Part shown: piece after piece, positions 48,198-57,633 of the stretch | Layout: every line of letters begins with the position of its first letter | Position numbering within the stretch: position 1 is the stretch's first letter | From: Psychrobacter sp. LV10R520-6 | GTDB taxonomy: Bacteria > Pseudomonadota > Gammaproteobacteria > Pseudomonadales > Moraxellaceae | DNA length: 64,000 nucleotides | Direction: 5' to 3' | Assembly (NCBI RefSeq): GCF_900182925.1 | Contig: NZ_LT900024.1 | Location: 2,666,001-2,730,000, forward strand | Notes under the pieces: model-generated | The model's input: only the letters and a program-made list of their open reading frames with translations | What the model was told of the DNA's origin: nothing | Database searches by the model: none | Made by a program: the position numbers and the translations under genes

Positions 48198-50003
48198 TTA
48201 AGGTTCAATAATCTGCGTGACTGGTACTTGTTCAACAGGAGTTTCTTCAATCAAAACACCGACTGCTGCATCAGCATCGTTATCATTATCGATATCGACA
48301 ATCGCAGTTGGTTCAAAGACAGCTGTCGTTGGCGAATTTGACTGCTTAATGGCAATGGCTTCTTGCACAGAAATTACCCGCGCTGAACTGGCGGCATCGA
48401 TAGCGTAAGCGGCTTTTGCTTCAGCACTATTGCCAGGCGCTCTACCTAATTGTGCCACGTTGGTATATTGTGGTACTGGAATAATGGTTGGCACACCAAA
48501 ATTAGCACCGCCACCAAGGGCCTGGTACAATTCAACTTGGCTAATAATTTTTTGTAGCTCTAAATCTAAAATCCCTTGCTGAGTTGAGAACAATGAGCGT
48601 TGAGCATCGAGTACGTCTAGGTAGTTGGATATACCGGCTTTAAAACGAGCGTCCGCAATTTGATAGGTTTGCTCGAAGTTATCTTGTAGACGGTACTGTG
48701 ACTCAAGCTGCTCACCTAATGTTGCCCGCGTTGCAAGAACATCTGATACTTCACGAAACGCCGTTTGAATAGATCTCTCGTAACTGGCAAGCGTTTGTTC
48801 ACGTTCGATTTTAGCCACATCATAGTTGGCATCCAAGAGTCCGGCATCAAAGAGGGGCACGCTGATACTTGGGCCAAATGACCAACCTACTGCGCCACTG
48901 CTAAATAAATCATTTAAACTATCACTACTCACGCCCACACTACTGGCAAGGCTAATTGAAGGGTAATAAGACGCGCGTGCCACTTCAATATTAGCACCAG
49001 CGGCTTTAAGATTATATTCCGCTTGTAATACATCAGGGCGATAGCGTAGTAGCTCGCTTGGTAGACCGGCACTAAAGATTTCTTGTGTGGTCACATTACT
49101 AACAGCAGGCGTTGGAATAAGACCGCCTGGAATGGGAGCACCTACTAAAAACTGTAGCGCATTACGTGAGGTTAAGATGCTGCTTTGCGCCCGTAGTACC
49201 GCAAGTTTAGCATTCTCAAGCGATGCACTTGACTGTAACGAGGGCAGTTTAGGATCGATACCGGCTTCAAAGCGCTTACTGGCAATGAATAGCGATCTTT
49301 CACGGCTCTCAACCGTCGCTTCTGCCAGTTTTAGCTGCGCTAAGCTATAGCTTAAATTAGCATAGCTTTGGGCAATATTACTAATTAAGCTAATTTGGGT
49401 GGCATCTTTTGCCGCAGTCGTTGCTAAGAAATTTTGCAATGCCTGCTCTTTTAGACTGGCAATTTTGCCCCAAAAGTCGAGCTCGTAGTTGGCTAAGCCC
49501 AATTGCACATTGTAACTATCGCCAGTTTGACTGCCGCCTATTGGACTGCTTTGACGCCGGCGAGAGTAGCCGGCGCTACCATCAATGGTGGGCAGATCAC
49601 GAATATCAGTAATTCGATATTGAGCGCGTGCTTTTTCAATAGCCAAGCTGGCACTTTCAAAGTCTTTATTATTCTCAAGACCCAATGCAATAAGACCCTT
49701 CAGACGCTCATCACTATAAAAGTTCTGCCAGCGTTGACTGGCGAGACTGGCTTGCTGAGCATTACTGACCGTTTCCTTATCAAACGCACCATAGGTTTGT
49801 TCGATTGGAATGTTAGGTACCGCCAGCACAGGACGCATATCAGCTTTTGGGATAGTATTACAAGCTGCCATGCTCATCGCTAAGGCCGTTAGACCTAGTA
49901 GGCGACTGCTACCTTTGCGCAAGCGTGATAGAGCCGGTTGCGCAAAGGTAGCAGAGACCGCCACCGCTGCTGGGTTATTGGTAAACATTTTTTGAGTACT
50001 CAT
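48198..50003 (-). CDS. RND efflux outer-membrane channel lipoprotein (OprM/AdeK family)
   Basis: 601 residues; the family is usually about 470-490. Lipobox ending at Cys48 (LAMSMAACNT), then two OEP halves with the tunnel helices and beta hairpins: SLAIEKARAQYRITDIRDLP, YELDFWGKIASLKEQALQNF, and LRYRPDVLQAEYNLKAAGAN. After the second OEP half there is an extra tail from about residue 505, rich in Ala, Asp, Val and Thr (DIDNDNDADA). Its ATG overlaps the stop of the pump remnant by one base, so it was translated with acrB-like. The adaptor gene of the original tripartite system is missing. Confidence 0.9.
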   Translation of the reverse strand: MSTQKMFTNNPAAVAVSATFAQPALSRLRKGSSRLLGLTALAMSMAACNTIPKADMRPVLAVPNIPIEQTYGAFDKETVSNAQQASLASQRWQNFYSDERLKGLIALGLENNKDFESASLAIEKARAQYRITDIRDLPTIDGSAGYSRRRQSSPIGGSQTGDSYNVQLGLANYELDFWGKIASLKEQALQNFLATTAAKDATQISLISNIAQSYANLSYSLAQLKLAEATVESRERSLFIASKRFEAGIDPKLPSLQSSASLENAKLAVLRAQSSILTSRNALQFLVGAPIPGGLIPTPAVSNVTTQEIFSAGLPSELLRYRPDVLQAEYNLKAAGANIEVARASYYPSISLASSVGVSSDSLNDLFSSGAVGWSFGPSISVPLFDAGLLDANYDVAKIEREQTLASYERSIQTAFREVSDVLATRATLGEQLESQYRLQDNFEQTYQIADARFKAGISNYLDVLDAQRSLFSTQQGILDLELQKIISQVELYQALGGGANFGVPTIIPVPQYTNVAQLGRAPGNSAEAKAAYAIDAASSARVISVQEAIAIKQSNSPTTAVFEPTAIVDIDNDNDADAAVGVLIEETPVEQVPVTQIIEP

Positions 50004-52624
50004 TATGTATTGCCTCCAAGGTTTGCAGGTTGATAATTATCAGAAGGCATTGGGTTGTGCGAGTCAGGCGTACCGTTGCTATCATCTTTATCGTTTGGTT
50101 TGTTGTTCTCGTATTTGTGCGGGAACGCACTACGTACCCAGATGTAAAACATCGGAATAAAGAAGATGCCTAAGAGTGTGGCGGTTATCACACCACCGAC
50201 AACACTGGTACCGATAGCATTTTGACTGCCTGAACCTGGACCGTTTGCTAAGAATAATGGCACAACACCTAGTCCAAAGGCAAGCGAGGTCATAATAATA
50301 GGACGTAAGCGTTGACGCGCTGCTGTCATGACGGCCTCTGTGAGACTATAACCTGCCTCTTGGTGATCCCTCGCAAACTCGATAATCAAGATGGCGTTTT
50401 TGGCTGATAGCCCGACCACCGTGAGTAGACCGACTTGTAAGTAAATGTCATTGGAGAAGTCACGGAACCAAGTAAATAGCACCGCCCCCAATACCCCAAG
50501 TGGAATGACCAATAGTACTGAGAATGGAACTGACCAGCTCTCATACAGAGCAGCAAGACATAAGAATACCACTAAGATTGAGATAGCGTACAGCATCGGT
50601 GCTTGAGCACCTGACTTTTGCTCCTCTAATGATAGACCAGTCCATTCGTAACTGATGCCTTCTGGTAGCTGTTCAACCATGGCTTCCATGGCATCCATCG
50701 CTTCACCAGTACTAAGACCAGGGGCGGCGCTACCTTGGATATTCATTGACGCTAAACTGTTATAGCGCGTGAGACCCGGTGAACCGGTTTCCCATTTACT
50801 ACTAGAGAAAGCATCAAATGAGATCATCTCGTTGCTGTCATTACGGACATACCATTTACCGATATCATCAGGATTGGTACGGCTACTAGGCTCACCTTGT
50901 ACAAACACGCGTTTGACACGACCACGGTCAACGAAGTCATTGATATAACTTGACCCCCATGCGGTTGAAATCACGCTATTGATGTTTGCCATCGACAAAC
51001 CATAAGCAGCAGCTTGTTCTTGGTTGATATCAATTTTAAGCTGCGGCGCATCTTCTTGTCCGTTTGGACGTACGCCGGCTACTTTATCGTTTTGAGCGGC
51101 CATACCGAGCAGCATATTGCGTGCCTCTAACAGACCTTCGTGCCCGACGTTACCGGAATCTTGGAGCATCAAGTCAAAGCCACTAGAGTTACCAAGCCCA
51201 CTAATCGCTGGCGGTATAATATTAAAAACAGTCGCTTCGTTGATTTGGGTAAAGAAGTAACCCTGTGCACGATCAGAGACTGCCCGCGCTGTATTTTCTT
51301 CACCTTTACGATCTGCCCAGTCATTTAATTTTACGAAGGCAATACCGACGTTTTGTCCTTGTCCAACAAAACTAAAGCCCGCGATGGTAAACGCTGAAGC
51401 TACATTATCTGGTTCTTGACCACTATAATAAGCGCTCACTTTATCCAGTACCGCTTGCGTTTCATTCAGTGTCGAACCAGCAGGCAGTTGTACCGCGGTA
51501 AACATAATGCCCTGATCTTCTTCTGGTAAAAATGAGCCAGGAATACGCAAGAATACCACTGCCATAATACCGATAATCGCGGCATAAACAATCAGATACA
51601 GCCATTTAAAACGGAAACTTTTACCGACAAACTTTTCATAAGATTGACTGGTTTTGGTAAAAGAGCGGTTAAACCAACCAAAGAAGCCTTTTTGATTTTC
51701 GCTATTGCCTTTTTCATGGCTTTTACTACGTTTTAGCAAGGTCACACATAGAGCAGGGGTAAAGATAAGCGCAACTAGCGCCGACAGCACCATACTGGTA
51801 ATCAAGGTAATGGCGAACTGACGATAGATTACCCCAGTTGAGCCGCCGAAGAATGCCATCGGGACGAATACCGCTGATAGGATAAGGGCGATACCCACAA
51901 CGATTTTACTAATCTCACCCATCGATTGTATCGTAGCGTCTTTGATAGAGATATCTTGGTCTTCTTCCAATAACCGCTCGACATTTTCTACCACGACAAT
52001 GGCATCATCAACCAACAGACCGATGGAGAGTACCATGGCAAACATAGTCAGTACGTTAATACTAAACCCTGCGATATACAGTACTGCAAAAGTACCCAGT
52101 AGTACCACAGGTACGGCAAGCGTTGGAATAATAGTCGCACGCCAGTTCTGTAAAAAGACGAACTTGTCTACTAAGTCAGGTGCGACTTTAACATCGTGGG
52201 TTGTACCATCTGATAAAATAAAAGTGAGTGGATTACCATGAGCATCGACTGCTAAGTGAATCTTGGTCGCGCGTCCTGCGACACTTTTACTGATGGCTTG
52301 CGCAGTCTCATTACGACCATTGCTATGCTGGTGTGCTTTGATATGAGTACCATCTATAAACACCCATTCAAGGTCTGAGTCTTTGATTAATAAAGCAAAC
52401 AGTTGAATCAACTTATTACTGCGAAACCAACGCTGATATGCCTTATAGACAGTGTTGGGCTTACCAAAATAAGCTGGCAGATCACGCCAAGGACAGCCCA
52501 CACGCATACGATAAAGCACACCTTCAACGGTTAGTCTAAGATTTCCTTTGTCATAGATATTAAGTTCTAGTAAGATAGGTCTTAGTCTTGTCCAGTGTTC
52601 ATCTTTGAGCATTGTGCGAGGCAT
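50003..52624 (-). pseudogene. in-frame fusion of IS5 transposase start and AcrB-type RND pump C-terminal two-thirds
   Basis: 873 residues. Residues 1-154 are the IS5 transposase from [10 protein letters not shown] to APDLVDK. From 155 ([14 protein letters not shown]) the protein is a typical HAE1 RND pump, equivalent by motif alignment to AcrB from about residue 356: proton-relay Asp pair in [15 protein letters not shown], second-half periplasmic domain, and the C-terminal membrane half with [16 protein letters not shown]. The first membrane helix and the PN1, PN2 and most of the TM2 region are gone, as is the adaptor gene that normally precedes. The joint at 52162/52163 keeps frame. Without the N-terminal porter half it cannot be a normal pump. 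It might still yield a membrane protein from the IS5 start. Confidence 0.88.
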
Positions 52625-52713
52625 AGCGAACGTGATCTTTTGGTGTGAGAACTTAAAGATTACTTGTTCGCTATTTTTTTGTCATCAATTTATTCCCAAT
52701 GTTCAACACGCCC
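52163..52713 (-). mobile_element. IS5-family element, copy 2, truncated
   Basis: The outer end (GGGCGTGTTGAACATT complement ending 52713, then TA) is intact together with the 5' part of the transposase. The sequence stops matching at 52163, where the pump gene begins. The other ~310 bp of the element are absent, as expected for a deletion running from inside the element into the efflux locus. Confidence 0.9.
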
Positions 52714-52920
52714 TAATATAAAGCCTATAAAATTTGCTACAAACTTTACGGGCTGAAGCTTGCAGTAATTTAACAAATCTATAGTCTTTCTTAGGTGAAT
52801 ATGAGGAACTTGGGGTTTGTTGCAGCTGCTTACGCAGCGACTAATCAAGTTTTCGCAAGCCGTCTTGCAGGGCAATGCTTACGGTAGGTCATAAAACACT
52901 TTTATAGTTCAATCGTTCTC
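52714..52920. other. junction region between IS5 copy 2 and the ABC efflux operon
   Basis: 207 bp without a recognised gene. A 61-residue minus-strand frame crosses it but extends into the IS end and has no family resemblance. It may be a remnant of another element. Confidence 0.3.
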
Positions 52921-53631
52921 TTATTCGAAACCTCTTCCTTCACCAACTTCCTCGTGGGTGACACCGTCACGGATGTGGTAAATACGCTTGAAAGTGGGAA
53001 TGATTTTTTCATCATGCGTGACTACGATGATGGCAGTCTCGAACTGCCGAGCCATGTCGTTGATGATGCGAATGACGGCCATAGCGCGCACACCATCAAG
53101 AGCAGCGGTTGGTTCATCCGTCAGAATCACCGGTGGCTGGTTGACTAATCCACGCGCAATGGCAACCCGTTGCTGCTCGCCACCGGAGAGTTGTGAGGGC
53201 ATGGCTTGAGCTCGGTGATGCACATCAAGTGCCGTGAGTAACTCCAATGCCCTCGCTCGTGCCTTTGTATTTGAGATACCTGCGAGCATCGGTAGCAGGG
53301 CTACATTGTCAGTGACATCGAGAAATGGAATCAGGTAAGGGGATTGAAAGACAAAACCAATTTTGTCACGGCGCAAAGCGCGTAGATCACGAACTTTCCA
53401 ACCATCGTCGTAGATGACTTCATCGCCTAACGTCATACGACCGGCGCTTGGAGCAATCACCGCGCCCAGACACTTTAACAGCGTGCTCTTGCCTGAACCA
53501 GAAGGGCCGATCAAGCCGACAACCTCACCTGGCGCAACCTGCATATTCACATCCTTTAAGGCGTAAACCGCCGTGTCACCTTTGCCAAAGCGCTTGCTTA
53601 GGTTTTCGATGAGTATTCCTTTTTTAGTCAT
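52921..53631 (-). CDS. ABC exporter ATP-binding protein (MacB/DevA type)
   Basis: 236 residues. Walker A GLIGPSGSGKSTLLK, Q loop VFQSPYL, signature LSGGEQQRVAIARGL, Walker B VILTDEPTAALD and switch His in VVTHDEK: a complete ATPase of the lipoprotein/macrolide-export (MacB, DevA) group. Energises the permease encoded 4 bp upstream. Last gene of tetR-adaptor-permease-ATPase. The DNA is visibly richer in G+C than the neighbouring genes, in line with acquisition from elsewhere. Confidence 0.93.
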   Translation of the reverse strand: MTKKGILIENLSKRFGKGDTAVYALKDVNMQVAPGEVVGLIGPSGSGKSTLLKCLGAVIAPSAGRMTLGDEVIYDDGWKVRDLRALRRDKIGFVFQSPYLIPFLDVTDNVALLPMLAGISNTKARARALELLTALDVHHRAQAMPSQLSGGEQQRVAIARGLVNQPPVILTDEPTAALDGVRAMAVIRIINDMARQFETAIIVVTHDEKIIPTFKRIYHIRDGVTHEEVGEGRGFE

Positions 53632-53635
53632 TGGG

Positions 53636-54838
53636 TTATCCTATCGCTTCGGCCGGATCGACCTTGAGTGCCATACGAATGGCGATAATACTGGCAAGTA
53701 TGCAAATTACAAGCACGGCAAAAAAACCAATCACGGAATCCATTGGCGTGAGCAGCACATACTTGGGAAACAGCGGTGCGGCGAAAGTGGCCGTGATCTT
53801 GCCAACCACGAAGCCAATCACACCTAGTGCAAGCGCCTGCTGCATGATCATCGCAGCGATAGTTCGGTTACGGGTGCCGATGAGCTTCAATACCGCGATT
53901 TCGCGGATTTTGTCCATGGTCAGCGAATAGATGATGAAAGCAACAATAGCCGCGCTAACAATGGCTAAAATTACTAGAAACATGCCGATCTGCTTAGCCG
54001 AGGTAGCGATTAGCTTGCCGACGAGGATGCCTTCCATCTGTGCCCGCGTGTAGACCGTTAAAAGCTTCCAGCGCTGGATGGATTCAGCTACTTCGTTCTG
54101 TGCATAGCCAGATTTCAGTGTGACCAGTACGGCATTGACGGACGAGTTGGTGCTCTGTGAAGCAATCACAGCATCTAGCAAACCCGGAACACCGGGACGA
54201 TTAAAGGCTTGATTGGCTTCAGTGCGCCGCCGGCTTTGCCAAATGGCGTAGTTACTTTTGAGAAACTGGGCTTCTTGGGCATCCTTGAGCGGAATAAATA
54301 CCATCGGGTCACCACTAGACGATACCATGCGCCGTGTTAGCCCCACAACAGTGTAATGATTGCGACGAATAGCTAGAGAATCTCCCAATTTAAAGCCGGT
54401 AGCGATGTCGGCCACCGCCTCGTAGTGACTGCGCGTGATTTGGCGGCCAGCAACGAGATAAGGAGGCCATCCAGGTGTGGCTCCCAACTCGCCAGGCGCA
54501 ATGCCAACTACCATGGCACGTACATCACTCTCGCCCTTATGTACTTGTGTGGTTAGGTAGGTCACGTTCGCTGCTTCGGCGACGCCCGGCATGGCAAGGA
54601 TGGTTCGATACACGTCATCGTTGATGCTAGACGACTCCGCATAGGGACCCAGTGTATCCTTTTGCACCACCCAAAGATCAGCGCCACTGTTATCGAGTAA
54701 GGCTTTGCCATCGTCCACCATGCCCCGGTAAACTCCGGCCATAACGAGGGTGACGCCGATCAGCAGACCCAGACCAATACCGGTAAAGACGAACTTTCCC
54801 CAAGCATGAAGAATATCGCGACCAGCTAAGCTGATCAT
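53636..54838 (-). CDS. ABC exporter permease (FtsX/DevC type)
   Basis: 400 residues. FtsX-like topology: one N-terminal membrane helix (FTGIGLGLLIGVTLVMAGVY), a large periplasmic MacB-like domain (about 45-270) and three C-terminal helices (IGMFLVILAIVSAAIVAFII; MIMQQALALGVIGFVVGKIT; SVIGFFAVLVICILASIIAI). Overlaps the adaptor gene by ATGA and is followed after 4 bp by the ATPase. Works as a dimer with the ATPase and the periplasmic adaptor; substrate unknown. Confidence 0.9.
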   Translation of the reverse strand: MISLAGRDILHAWGKFVFTGIGLGLLIGVTLVMAGVYRGMVDDGKALLDNSGADLWVVQKDTLGPYAESSSINDDVYRTILAMPGVAEAANVTYLTTQVHKGESDVRAMVVGIAPGELGATPGWPPYLVAGRQITRSHYEAVADIATGFKLGDSLAIRRNHYTVVGLTRRMVSSSGDPMVFIPLKDAQEAQFLKSNYAIWQSRRRTEANQAFNRPGVPGLLDAVIASQSTNSSVNAVLVTLKSGYAQNEVAESIQRWKLLTVYTRAQMEGILVGKLIATSAKQIGMFLVILAIVSAAIVAFIIYSLTMDKIREIAVLKLIGTRNRTIAAMIMQQALALGVIGFVVGKITATFAAPLFPKYVLLTPMDSVIGFFAVLVICILASIIAIRMALKVDPAEAIG

Positions 54839-55986
54839 GGTGACACTCCTGAAATGCGATCGACTACATGGATACGACTGCCCACCTTCAATGCCTCTTC
54901 GCTATAGGTTACGACTTGGTCACCTTTGTTGAGCCCTTCGAGCACCTGCACATAGCCATTGAGGTCGAATGCACCGAGCTTGATTGGGGAAAAATGCAGA
55001 TCACCATTCACTATCTGCCAGACACCGACCTTGTCCCCCTCACGCTGGACGGCAGCGTTGGAGATAAGAGGAACGACCGGGAGCGCCGGTAAGTCAACTG
55101 TGACTTCTGCCAGTTCGCCTATTGACGGCAAAGGGTCCGGTTGATTATCGAAGGTCACCTTGGCGAGCATCTCCTCGGTTACCGCGTCGGCCTTGAGCTC
55201 CACACGCAGCACGCTACCTTTCAAGGTTTGGCCGCTGCGCGAGCGCAGGACGATACGAGTCGGTAAGCCTGCAGCTAACCCCGATGCATTGATTTGGTCG
55301 AAACGCGCATTGATCCATAAACTTTTGGGGTCTATTACCTCTACCACTGCCTGCCCTGCGACGATCGTGGTGCCGGGATCAGCATCGCGCACGGCAACCA
55401 CCCCATCGACCGGCGCGACTAGGCGTAGATTACTTCTCTGCGCGATGAATCCTTCGAGGTCGGAGTGTGCTCGAGCAAGGTCTGCCTGAGCGACGGATAG
55501 GTCAGCATTAGCGATCTGTAGTTCCTGTTTTTTTGTGGCGACGCTCTCCTCACTGACCGCTTGCACAACCAATAATTGCTCATAGCGATTTAACTGTGTT
55601 TGCGCGTAGGCTTGCTGAGCTCTTGACTCTTGTAACACCGCTTCTGCTCGCTTGAGCACAGATTCTTGCGAGCGCACCTGATCATCGAGATCGACTGTCT
55701 CCATCCCACCAAGTATTTGTCCCGCTTTTACTTGATCTCCCACTTGCACATCCAAGCTCTTAACGCGACCTGCAAATGTCGGTCCAATCTTATAGGTATA
55801 ACGTGACTCTACTGTGCCAATGCCGAACAGTGCTGGTCTGATTGCGCCTGACTTCACACTTTCTACTGTCACCGCGACAGGGGCGAGCGGCCCTGATCGT
55901 AGACCGACATAAATGAAGAGTGCTAGCAACGGAATGATGACGGCAAGTAGCGCCAAAGTTCGTCCTTGTATGGGCAACTTCTTCAT
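54835..55986 (-). CDS. HlyD/MacA-type periplasmic adaptor of the ABC exporter
   Basis: 383 residues. One membrane anchor (TLALLAVIIPLLALFIYVGL), lipoyl half-motif (VGDQVKAGQILGGMETVDLD), a coiled-coil hairpin (about 100-180; SQESVLKRAEAVLQESRAQQ and QELQIANADLSVAQADLARA), second lipoyl half (LVAPVDGVVAVRDADPGTTI) and a beta-barrel domain. Links the permease to an outer-membrane channel. None is encoded in this operon; the OprM-like gene at 48198 or a TolC elsewhere could serve. Start overlaps the tetR stop by 4 bp. Confidence 0.9.
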   Translation of the reverse strand: MKKLPIQGRTLALLAVIIPLLALFIYVGLRSGPLAPVAVTVESVKSGAIRPALFGIGTVESRYTYKIGPTFAGRVKSLDVQVGDQVKAGQILGGMETVDLDDQVRSQESVLKRAEAVLQESRAQQAYAQTQLNRYEQLLVVQAVSEESVATKKQELQIANADLSVAQADLARAHSDLEGFIAQRSNLRLVAPVDGVVAVRDADPGTTIVAGQAVVEVIDPKSLWINARFDQINASGLAAGLPTRIVLRSRSGQTLKGSVLRVELKADAVTEEMLAKVTFDNQPDPLPSIGELAEVTVDLPALPVVPLISNAAVQREGDKVGVWQIVNGDLHFSPIKLGAFDLNGYVQVLEGLNKGDQVVTYSEEALKVGSRIHVVDRISGVSP

Positions 55987-56591
55987 TGAGCACCCCTTAT
56001 GCCACGCATGTAAATCGCAAAAACTCGCGGTGCATCGCGTTGCATACGGCGGACATCACCTACCAACATCGATTGCATCACCAAACCTTGGATGGTACCA
56101 ATAAATAGTGTTGCCGCCGCTTCACTATCAAGGGATGATGAAAGCTCGCCGCTGGTCTTACCTTTGTCGATAAGATGATGCAAGCGTTCGCCGTAACGCT
56201 GAATCAAGGTTTGCACCATACACTTGGCTGGTGTCGATTCGGCACGCTGAAGTTCTCCAAAAATCATTCTCGGTACACCGGGATGCTCGACCACGAACTC
56301 GATATGACTCATGAACATCGCTTTCATAGCCAACAAAGGCGACTCAATTCCTTCTGTAGATTTATCAATTCTAGCCAGTAGGCGCTCTGCTACCCATTCC
56401 ATGACCGCTTGCCAAATTGCTTCCTTGTTCGGGAAATGCCGAAACAGCGCCCCTTGAGTCAAGTTCATGTGTTTAGCGATAGCTGCAGTAGTAATCTTGC
56501 TTGGGTTTTGTGTACCGGCGAGCTCCACGACAGATTCGATAGTTACGGCACGGCGTTTATCGGCCGGTAGATTTTTTGAATGGGAATCCAT
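55983..56591 (-). CDS. TetR-family repressor of the ABC exporter operon
   Basis: 202 residues from the ATG at 56589-56591 (MDSHSKNLPADKRR), chosen because AGGAG lies just before it; the longer frame from 56618 would start inside the operator. HTH: PSKITTAAIAKHMNLTQGALFRHFPNKEAIW, quoted here only in part as ITTAAIAKHMNLTQGALFRH. The ligand domain (LLAMKAMFMSHIEFVVEHPG) has no assigned inducer. It is the first gene of its own operon and overlaps the adaptor gene, so autorepression controls the whole unit. Confidence 0.9.
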   Translation of the reverse strand: MDSHSKNLPADKRRAVTIESVVELAGTQNPSKITTAAIAKHMNLTQGALFRHFPNKEAIWQAVMEWVAERLLARIDKSTEGIESPLLAMKAMFMSHIEFVVEHPGVPRMIFGELQRAESTPAKCMVQTLIQRYGERLHHLIDKGKTSGELSSSLDSEAAATLFIGTIQGLVMQSMLVGDVRRMQRDAPRVFAIYMRGIRGAQ

Positions 56592-56592
56592 G

Positions 56593-56640
56593 AGCACTCC
56601 TGATAAGATAGTAATCAATTACTATCTTATCAGGAGTGCT
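56593..56640. promoter_or_regulatory. perfect 23+2+23 bp palindrome: probable TetR operator over RBS
   Basis: The arm AGCACTCCTGATAAGATAG plus TAAT (56593-56615) is repeated exactly in inverse at 56618-56640, with CA between. It contains the tetR ribosome binding site (AGGAG) and the -10 hexamer. Such symmetry immediately before a TetR gene is best read as its operator. The transcribed part could also fold and hide the ribosome binding site. Confidence 0.85.
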
Positions 56641-56652
56641 TTATTAAAGCAA
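56624..56652 (-). promoter_or_regulatory. promoter of the tetR-ABC exporter operon
   Basis: On the minus strand TTGCTT (56647-56652) and TAAGAT (56624-56629) are separated by 17 bases, a good sigma-70 layout. The -10 box lies inside the palindrome, so repressor binding would block polymerase. Confidence 0.65.
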
Positions 56653-56891
56653 GGAATAAGTCCATATCCAACACACTCGTCAACATCAGGCGTCAGCAAT
56701 GGGTTCAATATTTTTATTTCCTATTTTTTGATAAGGCTTTTGATAATCTCTTAGAGTCACGCAAAGCTGTAATGGATTCGCTAGCTAAGAATTTCAAAGC
56801 TTAGTCCGCAAAGGTTTTTTTAATATTTCAAGCAGTCAGCTGTAACAACACCTCTAGTAATTCAGTTGTAATACAAGGGCGTGTTGAACAT

Positions 56892-57632
56892 TCATAATTT
56901 CAGCCAGATATAAGCGCAAGCGAGAGCTACTGTATTCTCATAACTCTGCTTGAGCTTATCAAATCTGGTGGCAACCGCCCTATACTGTTTTAGCTTAGCA
57001 AAGGCGTTTTCTACTAGATGCCGTGCTTTATACAAATCCCAGTCCATATGGTCGTTAGAGGACTTAGTGTTTCGTTTTCGAGGGATATTATCCCAGCTCC
57101 CTGCTTGCTTGATGTATTCTCGTAGCGTCTCAGAATCATAGCCTTTATCGGCGCATAGAATGTCTGTATCGCTTAAATCTATCTTATCAATTAAGTCTGG
57201 TGCTAACTTAACGTCATGGGTAGTGCCATCCGATAGAATAAAGGTGATGGGGTTACCATGAGCATCGACTGCTAAGTGAATTTTGGTGGCGCGACCTGCC
57301 ACACTCTTACTGATGGCTTGCGCCACTTCATTACCCCCGCTACTGTGCTGATGCGCTTTAATATGAGTACCATCTATAAACACCCATTCAAGGTCTGAGT
57401 CTTTGATTAATAAAGCAAACAGAGCAATCAACTTATTGCTGCGAAACCAACGCTGATATGCCTTATAGACAGTATTGGGCTTGCCAAAGTAAGCGGGTAA
57501 GTCGCGCCAAGGACAGCCAACACGCATACGATACAACACGCCTTCAACGGTTAGTCTAAGATTTCCTTTGTCATAGATATTAAGTTCTAGTAAGATAGGT
57601 CTTAATCTTGTCCAGTGTTCATCTTTGAGCAT
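56892..57632 (-). CDS. IS5-family transposase, N-terminal four residues lost
   Basis: 246 residues. Catalytic Asp in [13 protein letters not shown], Asp in ILCADKGYDSE and Glu in RHLVENAFAKLKQYR, the IS5-type DDE set. The IS630 insertion removed the first codons (MPRT), but the next Met begins this frame, and an AAAGG from the IS630 end lies 9 bases before it. A near-complete enzyme might therefore still be made. The frame is otherwise full length. Confidence 0.9.
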   Translation of the reverse strand: MLKDEHWTRLRPILLELNIYDKGNLRLTVEGVLYRMRVGCPWRDLPAYFGKPNTVYKAYQRWFRSNKLIALFALLIKDSDLEWVFIDGTHIKAHQHSSGGNEVAQAISKSVAGRATKIHLAVDAHGNPITFILSDGTTHDVKLAPDLIDKIDLSDTDILCADKGYDSETLREYIKQAGSWDNIPRKRNTKSSNDHMDWDLYKARHLVENAFAKLKQYRAVATRFDKLKQSYENTVALACAYIWLKL

Positions 57633-57633
57633 A

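Noticed and set aside
52690..52875. 61-residue frame downstream of the ABC operon
   Set aside because: It begins in undefined DNA and ends within an IS5 end; no family resemblance.
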